Of a stretch of 64,000 nt of DNA, positions 12,242 to 23,400 are shown in pieces (the stretch's first letter is position 1; each line of letters opens with the position of its first letter). The notes beneath the pieces were generated by a model. The model saw nothing but the letters and a program-made list of their open reading frames with translations. It did not search any database and was not told the origin of the DNA. The position numbers and the translations under genes are program-made. Source of the stretch: Gordionus sp. m RMFG-2023 (Eukaryota; Nematomorpha; Gordioida; Chordodea; Parachordodidae); NCBI RefSeq assembly GCF_954871325.1, contig NC_088777.1:5768509-5832508 (forward strand). Direction: 5' to 3'.

Positions 12242-15200
12242 ATGAAAGATATTGGTATTAAATTTTACACATATCTTTAAAATTCAATAAATTTTTATAG
12301 ATTTTAACTGGATCAATTCAATTCCAGATAATTATTTTTCAGACACTTTAAAAAGAATATCGGATATCAAAGAAAAAATTAATTCCAAGAATACCGTAAT
12401 TGTAATAATTAATGAATAAATATCAAAATTTTATTAGCATAAAGAATTAGTAGAATTTACTGAATATTTAGATTTAACATCTCTTAATGATATAGATACC
12501 ACATCCAAAATTTTAGAATTGTATCAAACAGCTTCTCATCCATTAATTTCTTTAGAGACTACAGGTATATTTTATTGAATATATAAATATATTTTATTTT
12601 TAATTATACAAGTTGCATCTGTATGTGTCTATCCTAAATATGTGTTATTGTGTAAAAATTTAAAAGGAAATATTCCCATAACCACAGGTTTAAATTATTA
12701 AAAATTAATTTATATCCATGTTAGTTGATACTAGTTTTCCTCATGGAAAATTGCCTTTAGATATATCGATTAAAGGAATTGAGAATTCTATCATTAATGG
12801 TGCTCATGAAATTGACATTGTTGTTGACAGAGCTAATATAATTGAAAAGAATTGGCAGGGTAAGATATTTTAACTATAAATAATTTTTATTGCATTACTG
12901 CTCAAATAATATCACTTTATTAATCTTTCCCTATTTTTCTTGAAATTAAATATCTTATAAAAATAGGTTATAAAATTAATTTGCACATCTTTTTTATGAA
13001 ACTTATCCAACAAAAATCAAATATTTATTTGAAAGAAATCTGTAATAAATTAATAAAATATTATTTATAGATATTATATATAAAAATAGAATAGAATATT
13101 CAAAAATTAATAAATAAAAATTTGATGTTTGAAATAAATTGAAATATAAATTAGTAGTCGTATTGTTTATAAATTAGTAGTTGTATTACTACAAATGGCG
13201 ATGATATATGGAGAAAATAATTCCTTAAATGGAGAAAATAATTCCTCAAATGGAGATTCAAAAAAAATAGCAGATTTATCTACTATTAAATTTGATAAAT
13301 TCGAGTTGGATACTTCAATCTATAGATACTTTTCTCAATGGGAAGCTAGAATGCATTTGATAAAGAGAATAATAAATACAAATATAATAATGATAAAGAT
13401 TATAATAAACTTAAATGTTATAAATGTGGTTTTATTCATAACTGAGAAGTGAGATGTCCAGCTACAAATGCAGCATGTAATAAATGTAAAAAAATTGGTC
13501 ATTTTGCAATTTGCTATAAATCAAAGAATTTAAATTATATAAGAGTGTCATCAAGTGATTCTATTCATAATATTTGGAAGATTCAACAAAATCAAGAAAA
13601 TCGAGCAAAACTAACTGCAGAGATAAATGGGTTAGATGTTGAATTTGATTTTGACACTGGTGCACAAGCATCATTGATAGGAATTGATATATGGACAAGT
13701 ATTGGACAACCAAAAATTAGGCCAACCAGTGCATTGACTGCATATGGTGATCATCCTTTAGACGTTAAGGGCGAGACCCAAGTCAATGTTAGGATTGGAT
13801 CACAGACAAGGACTCTATCAGTGGTAATAATGAATACAACTGGGGTGCCTCTTTTCGGATTACCATGGATTATAGCATTCAATTTAGAAATGCCTCGTCA
13901 GGTTATGATTAAACAAGTATGCAATTTTGTCAAAAATGTTGCATAACACTAGATTCTAGAATTCAAGATTTGATTAATAAACACCAAGAAATTTCGGAAG
14001 AGAATCAAGATTCTAAACATGCTTTGGATATTTGAAGTATTAATTTGGATGATATGCAATTGTCAGAAAATATTCTACGAAAAGAGTCGAAGCAAGATTT
14101 AATATTAAAAAAAGTAGCAATACATATTCAGCAAATTTGGCGAAACTTTGATCGTCACAAAGATAAAGAAATAGTTAATTTTTATGATCGATGGGAAGAA
14201 ATCATGATATTATAGAATGGAATGGGAGATTGGTTATACCTAATAAATTAAGAAATGCAGTGTTAGGAATGATTCACCGGGGACCTCCTGGGGAAAATGT
14301 TATGAAATCTATTTTTAGATTGTATTGTTGGTGGCCCAGATGTGATGTTGATATAGAAAATTTTATCAAAATATGTTCTGGATGCCAGAAAAATAGACCA
14401 TGGTTAGAAGTTGATTTAATGCAGAATACCTCTGCTGATGCTATGATAAAACGACTAAAAAATGGTTTGCTAGGTTTGGAATACCCAAGTACATTGTGTC
14501 AGACAATGGACCCACAATTCTTATCTGGGGAATTCCGTAGGTATTGTGATTCAAATAACATACGTCATAGACGTTCAGCACCCTATCATTCAAAAACTAA
14601 TGGAAGCTGAACGTACAGGACGAACTTTGAAAGGTTGGTATTATGCGACGAGAGATTTAATTAGCGATCCCGAAGAAGCTATGACACAGGTTTTAACAAC
14701 CTACCGATTGGGAGAGCATAGCTCCACAGGGAGATCTCCTGGTAAAATTATGTTTGGGAGGCAATTGAAAACAAGTCTGGATTCGATTCGACCAAATGCC
14801 GAACACGAAATAGTAAGGGCCAATGATAGACAAAGCCTTCATCATGATTTACATTTAAAGGAAAGATAATTTGAAATCTCACAACCTATATGGTTAAATA
14901 ATGAAAATACTAATGGTTGGAGAGAGGGAGTAATTAAATAAAGAATAGGACTTTATTCTTATATTGTTGAATCTTCTGGGAAAACATTACGGAAGCATGC
15001 AGATCAGTTAAGAAATCATTTAGTTATCCCAAATCATGAAAGTTCTTTGGAAGTTACAGAAATGGTTGTGCCAGTGAATGAAGCAAACACAAATACAAAT
15101 ACCACATTACGTTGTTCATCAAGAAACCGTAAACCTACAAAGAGGTTTATTGAAGAAATCTAACTTTAAAATGTTTGAAGGAAATGTAATAAATTAATAA

Positions 15201-17418
15201 AATATTATTTATAGATATTATATATAAAAATAGGATAGAATTATCGAAAATTAATAAATAAAAATTTGATGTTTGAAATAAATTGAAATATAAATTAGTA
15301 GTTGTATTGTTTATTAATTAGTAGTTGTATTACTAAAAATCTATCACATTATTTTAGGCAATACATTTAATAAGTCATTCATTCCAAGTTAAATAAAAAC
15401 GAGATTTTTGACTGCCTTACTTGAAAATGACTGAAATTTATATGATGGTTATATATCCAAATTAAGTAATTATCAGTTTAGAAGCTCTAACTCAAGTGGA
15501 TCTAGTGTTAGACTCTGAAAATTTAATACTTTATAAAAATTTATAAATTATATATTATTTTGTAGCCCTTAAAATTCTCTTTAAGAATATATAAAAATAT
15601 TTTTAAAAATCCTTCAGTGTCTTTGTATTTCTAGCAAAACAAATAGGTTATTTTGAATTTACCCCACTTTGGGTGAACACTGGAAATGTTTATTGCCCAT
15701 ATATTTAAGTAAGAATTACTATGGGAATTTTTTTTAGTTTTTCATAATTTTGGGAATAAAAAAACTCAAATAATATATTATGACAAATCCCGATTTTTTG
15801 ATTAAATCAAATTATAGTATAATAATATTAAATAATTAAAATAATAATAGACCTAATATTAATTAAAATGAATATATACTATAAAACAAATTATAAAAAT
15901 TAAGCAAATGTTTATAATTAGCAAAAATGAAATTGATCATGATTTAAAGAAATTTAATTAATTCATCCCAACCCTAGTTAAATATAACAGAGACTTGCAG
16001 ACATAATTTTTTAGCCTGATCTGGCCAAGATTTAAAATTTATTTATTTTTTCAAGCCTGATTAAATACAGATTCAAGAATATTTTAAGCTTATACAAGGA
16101 TTTATATTGATGTCCAAAAAATTGAAGAAGCTCAAGAATTTTTAAACTATTTAATATTTATTTTCAAAGTGAATTTTAAGGGCTATAAAAGTTTATATAA
16201 TTTATATATTTTGACTAAATATTTATCGAGTAATTTGAGATTCTTAAAACCGAGATCACAGCTATATTAGACTTTGTAAGCCTATAATCCCAGTGAACCC
16301 TTTAGTCCACAAAGAATTCATTAAGTTGAATATCCTTCCATAAAGGAAGAAGGAATTGAGATTTGAAAATACAAATGAAAATATTTTTGTTTAAAATTTT
16401 TTATTGATCATGAGTTAAATTTTTATTTTTGATGAATATTATTAACTTATAAAACTAATGATCAGCTAATTTTTATATAAAGTATCTTCGATCTCCGATA
16501 CTTTTATCTGTTTCGAATATACTTATTTTTTTTATAAAGAAGTATATTATTTTTAAAGACCCCACTCCATTGATTAGATTATATATTTTTGATTTAATAT
16601 AAAAAAAATGTAAAAATAAAAAGAACTCTACCAAGAAATCAAAGCTAAAAGGGATTGCATAACAAGTATAGGAAGTAAGCTAGGCCAAAAGGTATGCATG
16701 AAAACGATCATCAGTGTTGGCGATATACAAGATTCTTTGCTTATTTACATAGCCTCATATATTGCTATGATGGCAGGTTTCTCCAAATATATTTTGAGAA
16801 AAAAATTTAAATATGTATATAAAAGATTTACTAATTTCGTGATATCTTACCATTTTTATGTATTTAATTATAAGGCACTGATTTTGTTAAATCGTCAACT
16901 GGGAAGGAACCTAAGAGCACTGACCCACCAACAGCCTACGCAATGCTTAAGGCGATCAAAGATTTTTATAATAATACTGGAATAGAAGTTATCTTAAAAA
17001 ATTATATATTGTAATTAAGATAATATTAGCTAAAACAGAGATATTTATATTGGGAATTTCTTGTTAAAAAAATTAAGCTTACCTGCTAGAAAATACATAT
17101 CATTATTGGTTGGATTCTACTATATAGAAATAGTTATTAATTATGTATCTCCTGATTAATTACACCGAGAGCCACTTATTAGATTCATACAATATAAATC
17201 TAAATAATAATTATAATATATTTCATTTTCGAAAAAACTAACAATAGGTCGGGTTTAAGGTAGCGGGAGGAGTCAAAACGGTGCCTCAGGCTGCTTTGTA
17301 TAAAGCAATGGTGGTAGATATTCTGGGCAATGAATGGTTGAACAGAACGAAATTTAGGATAGGTGCCAGTTCCTTGCTAGAGGATATAAGAAAATGTTTA
17401 TTGGAAGCAAAAAATTAG
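12242..17418 (+). CDS. DERA: Deoxyribose-phosphate aldolase
   Basis: Cytosolic class I aldolase that splits 2-deoxyribose 5-phosphate into glyceraldehyde 3-phosphate and acetaldehyde. Eight exons join in phase: 12242-12254, 12301-12395, 12438-12564, 12613-12687, 12725-12859, 16624-16776, 16875-16987 and 17248-17418. They give 293 residues (human 318). The ATG at 12242 lies in a 13-nt exon that splices as MKDI-DFNWI, matching the human LDLSWI region. Family landmarks are VASVCVYPKYV, EIDIVVDR (catalytic Asp), TDFVKSSTGKE (Schiff-base Lys) and GFKVAGGVK (second active-site Lys); all are intact. Five introns are 37-260 bp, the shortest being 12688-12724 (37 bp). Intron 5 (12860-16623) is 3.8 kb and contains an LTR-element fossil. 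No break in the gene was seen, so it is probably functional. Confidence 0.96.
13041..13192 (+). repeat. Left LTR of the fossil element
   Basis: Matches 15185-15337 almost throughout. It is short for an LTR and very AT-rich. Confidence 0.85.
15185..15337 (+). repeat. Right LTR of the fossil element
   Basis: Partner of 13041-13192; followed directly by AATC, which also precedes the left LTR. Confidence 0.85.
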
Positions 17419-18484
17419 TCGCCAAATTATTTCTATTTCACTTTATATAATCAAAATAAATCGCATTTTTTTAGAAAAATTTTAAATACAAACCATGAAA
17501 AAAAAATGTCGTGTTTTTTTTTCTATTATAATTCTTTTTGCGTTATAAATTTATGAGAATTTATATTTTTTAATATTTAGTTTTTTTCGTGGGTATGACT
17601 GGTCAAACGGATCTATTATCCGACCCAAACAAAGAACGAGCTTAGTTAGCACTAACAAGCCCTATTTCTAAAATAACCTAACTTTATATTCAATGAAGGT
17701 CAATAGTCCGGTCTTTTTTCGAGGAATGTAGTCCAGACACGTCTGGGTCAGGTTTTTTAATAGGGTTAGGGTTATTTGGTTTGCCTGACTATTCATTATA
17801 AATATTTCTGGAGTTATTTTAGCTTTTTGTGATTTTTTTTATTTTGCAATATACTATGAAAACGAAAAGTTTGTCGAAAAAAACATTTTATTTTAAATTA
17901 AATATTATAATATTGATTGTTTTGATATTGTTAACACAAAATAATTTTATATATAATAAAATAATAAAACAAAGATTAAACTAGGGAAGGCTGGTTTTTT
18001 TTATTTAGGATTAAGGTCTGGACTGGTCTATTATTTAAATAACGTGGTCTGATCCATGTGTGGATCGTGACCTTCACTGCTTATATTTCACTTTTGATGA
18101 CTTAAAATAAATATAATTAAGAACCCTCGAATTTTAAAATATTTAGTAAAGGATTATTAACGTATGAAAGGAAAAGAAAAATGTTGCATTAAATTAATAA
18201 TAAAGATGAAACAAACTAAAAAAAAATCCATTGAAACTAAAATTAAGATGCCATCAAATAGCATGAGGACACAATAAAAAAGTTATTGGCCATATATTTT
18301 CAAGTTTTAACTCAATAATCGTAAATGTGACAATTAATTTTTAAATCAATAAATTTCAAAGTAATTAGTAACAAATTTATCCATAAAAAATAGAAAAAAG
18401 GAATAAAGAACTTTCCTTATGATTTAGAAATGTAATATTCATTTGTACATATAAAAATTCAAATTTTGTTAGTCAGTCGCCAGT
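17419..18484. other. Intergenic, nothing supported
   Basis: AT-rich sequence downstream of DERA. From about 17580 to 18060 there are GGTCTGG/CCAGAC-type words on both strands, for example near 17705-17760 and 18005-18070, suggesting an old palindromic repeat, but I could not delimit it. Confidence 0.35.
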
Positions 18485-18492
18485 ATAAATTA

Positions 18493-19054
18493 CAGGGACC
18501 CGAACCGTTATTTATAACGGTTCAGTTTGGTTACGTATGAAAAATATTATAATGGTTACGTTTTGGTTACGGTTCTTAAGAAAAAATTTACAAAGGTTCG
18601 GTTCAGCTAATTATAAAGGTTCATTACGGTTAGAATTTTTTTTTTATTGAAGCAACACCATGGTCTAATTTATTTTTATTATAAGAATCTATAAATTATA
18701 TATAAAAAAATATATAAGATTCAAAATAACTCATTTTTAAATATATTATAAGTAATATATTTTCTAATATAAATGGATTCATATTTGTTGGTTGTGACGA
18801 TAACACATATTTTAGCCTCGAAAAGGCCCTTTCTACAGAAACTTGTGTTTCGGAACCGTCAGTACTACAAGAGCAAGTTTATATAATCCTGGATATTCAA
18901 ATTTTTTTGATTCCTAAAATATAAAAACTGAACGGTTTAACCTTTTTTTATAAAGGTTCTTTTTACTACTTCAAAAAATAATTATATAGGTTCGATTACG
19001 GTTCTGATATTTATAATGATTTAACGGTTCGTTACAGTTCACTAAGGGTCCCTG
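18493..19054 (-). mobile_element. Short hAT element, 562 bp, with 8-bp duplication
   Basis: Ends are CAGGGACCCGAACCG and, inverted, CGGTTC...AAGGGTCCCTG. Both sides carry the same 8-mer ATAAATTA (18485-18492 and 19055-19062), diagnostic of hAT insertion. Near 18820-18870 the minus strand reads SETQVSVERAF, a remnant of the hAT dimerisation motif, so it derives from an autonomous element by internal deletion. A relative with the same peptide motif lies at 51446. Confidence 0.88.
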
Positions 19055-19390
19055 ATAAATTATAAGAAAGCATCTTATGATGTAACCTATTTTAGCAAAA
19101 TCAGATTAAACATTTTTTATGGCTTTTAAAAAATCGAGTGAAAGAATAGGAAATACTACGTCAATAAATTATTCATAGATGTAGGAGAAAGAGAAAATTG
19201 GATATAACTGATTATATTTAATATATACTATCTAACATCATTTGGCTTATATGTAAAATCTATTTTCAAGTGCGGGAATATATCGACATCAGTTGTATAT
19301 AGTAGAATTCTTACTTAAAGTTAAGTTATATCCACCATAAAATCTCAAGGTATCTACTGTTAAGGTTCACGCTCATTAGTATATACTATC

Positions 19391-19727
19391 CAATGACATA
19401 TAATAATACCTAGACTGACGATTCATTCATTAAAATGCATTTTTAAGCGTCGTTAAAAGCAAATCAGCTGGACCCGCCATTTTGGTAACCTTTATAATAA
19501 TTATTTTCATGTTAAAAACTAATATTAAATTGATAACTTACTTTCTTATTATCTCGATGAACAGGCAATTCTTTAATAAAGTTTGCATCAGATATAATAT
19601 AAAATTAGGCTCTCGTTTAAAATTTTAATATTTATTACAGTAACCAAGATGGCGTCTCTAGCTGATTTGTATTGATGTACACTTTTAATGAATGAATCGT
19701 CAGTCTAGGTATTATTATATGTCATTG
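19391..19727. mobile_element. hAT-type MITE, 337 bp
   Basis: Terminal inverted repeats start CAATGACATATAATAATACC. Both sides carry the 8-mer ATACTATC (19383-19390 and 19728-19735). It is non-coding. A second copy in opposite orientation lies at 23947-24284. Inside, GCCATTTTGGT and ACCAAGATGGC form a subterminal inverted pair. Confidence 0.88.
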
Positions 19728-19735
19728 ATACTATC

Positions 19736-20438
19736 TATATATTGTTTTGGTAAAAAATAATTTTCCAATTTATTTTTGTATAAATGTTGCGACTTTATTG
19801 TAAAAGAATAATGATTGAATAAAATTTGGATATAATTTAAAAATTAATAATCCGATTTCCATAAAATTATAAAGCTTTGTAAAAATGAAAAAATAATTTA
19901 TTTATTGAAAATTTTTAAAAATAATATAAATATATTAAATAAGTGATACAAAATGCAAAGAAAATTCTTTATAAAATATATATATACACAATTTTATAAT
20001 TGAATATCTTTGGAAGACCAAATTTATAAAATCTCAATTTTATCAAAATATAAATATCTTTTTTTTTAAATATAAAATTAATAAATAATTTATATGAACC
20101 ATAAAACTCATTAATGGAGGGGTTATAAAAAAGAAAATTTGGCTAGTGACATTTGTTTTTTGAGGTTCATAATCTCCCAATATATCTCTTTAACTATAAT
20201 ATAAAAATATGTTTTATTAAGCAAAAATTTCTTGTAAATTCATCTAGCAAACCCTTCGAATTATATACATTTTTAAGGAATTAACATTTTCTTAAATTAA
20301 GAGTGAACGCTTAGATACAAAATCACTAGTGAATTAAGAGCTGATCGATCGCGATCCCTAATTTCCAATTACGATAATAATTTAAGAATTATTATTTAAA
20401 AAATCATTTTATCTCTTTTAAAATGATTTATTTCAGCT
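19736..20438. other. 3' flank of Rab GEF gene, nothing else supported
   Basis: AT-rich sequence between the MITE and the stop codon of the minus-strand Rab GEF gene, probably its 3' untranslated region and downstream DNA. Confidence 0.4.
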
Positions 20439-23400
20439 TTAATGAATTGGCAAATTATTTTCCATCCTATTTATTTTTAAAAAAATATAATCGATTATAC
20501 TTTCAGTTTTGTTCAATAATCCGTTTTCAATGTATCTTATATAACTAAGCATGTCACCGACTGCAACAATCTTGGGAAAATATTTTTGTACGAAATAAAT
20601 ATTTGTAACACAAAATAAAAATTTCAAAATATAAAAATTTCATTTTTTAAAAAAAAATCTTATACAATTATTTTCTGATATAAATTAGAGAAAAACTATA
20701 ACGGTAAATTTGAATAGTGTTGTTAAAAAGCCAGATTAGGGTCAATTTTAACGGCCCGATTAAGGCTACATTATGTAAGCCTAAAGATTTTGCTCAGAGT
20801 TAGCAGAAATGGACTTTTTAACAATACCAAACTTGAAAAATAATTTAATCGTCAAGGCTTCAGATGTATTATTGCCTGATCAACTATATTATAACCTTAT
20901 TGACTAAGTATACTTAATAATAAAAAAAACTGTTTATAAAATTATGGAATAATTTGCTTAATAAATACTAAAATAATCTGACCCTGTTTCTAGTGGATTC
21001 GCCAACATAATAAAACGGCCCAATTTCTTCCAGTTTCATTTTGTAAGGGCATATTTTAGTTGTGTTAGTTAGCGAGCATTGTCTATCAAAAAATAACATT
21101 ATTTATTTTACCTTTACCATTATAAATAATAATATCAGTATAATAATAATTGATATAAATTTAAAAAAAAAATCAGTATTTAATTTATCAAGTATAAATA
21201 TTTTTTTCTTTCGTTTTTTATGTATATTAATAAAAATGACTAGTATAAAAGTTAAAAACAATTTTAAAAAGTAACACATGAATCAAACAAAATAATAAAT
21301 ATAGCCCTAATTATATTAAAAATATTAATATAAAGGACATTTAGTAAAAATAATGATAATCTTAATTTAAATTTATCATGGATTTCATCAAAACTAAGGC
21401 AGATAAGGTGGTATTTTTTTTAATAATTATGTATCATGTTTGCTTCATTTATATATAGATGAATAATTTATTTTTCATATTATATATAATATATATATAT
21501 ATTAAAAGTAAAACTTTGGTATATTGGCATCCTCATTGTACAAATTTGTTTCTATTGTTAAACAGTTTTCCTTTAAAGCCTTGAGCACCTGAGAACTTAA
21601 CTTAAATTATTTATTTATTTTTTAAAAAAATGAAATGAATTTCGATGTAATTCTTGTTCCTTCTTCATATTTAGCGCGAATTTGTGGAGAAAAAATAAGC
21701 AATTTGCATTCTCCCCCGCAAATTCACGCTAACTGTGTATGAGTAATTAACCCGCATTCATTGTTAGCAAGAATTCGTGGTAAAGTACGCAAAATATGCT
21801 GTATTTTTGTAAGCTTCGCCGCCAATTCGTGCTAACTATGAATGCAGGGCTATCCTACCTCATAAATGGACCTCATAAATTTCGGACAATTTTGTCGGCA
21901 ACTTTTGAACTACTCTAATTTATATTAGGGCTGTGCCGATCAGCAATTTTTTTTTTACCGATTTGATATTTTTCTCATATACATATAAAACCGATCTGAT
22001 ATCGATCATATTAATTATTTAATATTTACCACCGATTTTAAAAGCAAATGTTATAAAAATAAATAAAAAATCTAAATTTCCGTGCAAAAAAAGTAATTGT
22101 AAACTATAGGTAAAACAAAAAAAAACACAAATCTCGGACAGAAAAACGCGGACAAAAGTATCTAGGACACCTTTCTTATTTAAAGTATTTTTAAAAAAAT
22201 CTTAAATTTGAGGAATTTTAGTCTAGGACATATCTGTCGGGGATTTCATTTTTAATTTCACAAAAGTTAATAATCACATTTAAAATTTGGGCAATGTTTA
22301 TTAGGATTGCTGTGACTAGTCAAACCTTTTTTTTTGTTACAAATAATTGCATATTTAGAGCCATTCTTACTTAATTAAAATTTATTCAATTATTTTTTTA
22401 TAAAACATTTACAAATAAATTTAATTTTGGGTTTCTTATATTCGTATTATTATAGTAAAGGAAAAATTATGCCAAAATTTTCTTAAAAAAAATGCAAAGC
22501 TATATTAGACACAAATCTACCCGGATGTCCAAAATAACCACACATACTACACCTTCTACTCCCGCGCCTTAAGATTAGGAATAGTAAATTAGAAATTAAT
22601 AGATGCTAGGAAAGTTAACACTTGTATTTAAATTGAGTGTTTTTTAAACAAAATCGCATAAAAATGGAAGAAATATCTTCCATATTCCCATTTTGATTTC
22701 AAAATTGGTAATCAAATTGGAAGCAATGATAATATTTCCTCTATTTTCAGCAAACTTTTTAAAAACTCAACTTTAATAATAATTGTTAAGTAGTTGTGAT
22801 TAGTTTTTTTAATTTATAATTCTCCTTTAAACTACTTGTTTTTGTTTTGGTAATGACATTCAAACCTTTGAACTACACTAATTATAATTGTGAATGACAT
22901 TATATTGGTCGCAAATTTTATTATTAGAAAGATCGAATTTCATTTTATATTTTCGGTGAAAAATAAATTTTATTCTTTATTAAAATAAATTTGATGTTTA
23001 TCTTCCTCCGAATATTATGTTCAATCTTCAGAAAACTACAGTTTACTTCTCTAGCATCCATTAATATTAATTTCGAATTTAGTTTAAAAAAAAAATTTTC
23101 TAAGAGATATAAGCGAAATTCCAAACCTTATATTACTCAGAATGAATAAATAGCTATATAAAATTTTAGGTATATTCATTCATTCAGTGTATTTTTTTTT
23201 AAAAAATGTTTTCAATAATGTATATTGTTTACATTCATAACGTAATCCTCTAAATGTTTTGATTAATATTAATAAAATCCTAACTATTTTTTTTTAAATA
23301 CATAGGCTAGATCTAATCTTTTTAAATCGGCAAATATTCGTCCCGATCGGTTACAATAGTTAAATATGGGCAGAGCTCTAATTTTTTTAAAACATATATT

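Larger units (their letters stand above)
13041..15337 (+). mobile_element. LTR retrotransposon fossil, Ty3/gypsy-like, in DERA intron
   Basis: Two direct repeats of about 153 bp (13041-13192 and 15185-15337) begin TGTAATAAATTAATAAAA and end GTATTACTA. A short AATC duplication flanks the pair. Between them, on the plus strand, are gag-like sequence, a CCHC zinc knuckle, an aspartic protease with DTGAQASLIG and integrase zinc-binding and core-like segments. The order protease before integrase at the 3' end fits Ty3/gypsy. The copy is broken, with several breaks, and shorter than usual for the family. The repeats differ from one another by only a handful of changes, so it is of moderate to young age. 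It sits sense to DERA and lies wholly within intron 5. Confidence 0.85.

Noticed and set aside
20571-20627. Longer last exon of the Rab GEF
   Set aside because: The frame is open upstream, but the acceptor at 20571 gives an ungapped match with the preceding exon (NR joined to IVAV).
23030-23090. Missing middle exon of the Rab GEF (MDAREVNCSF)
   Set aside because: Similarity is slight and no GT donor in the required phase is present.
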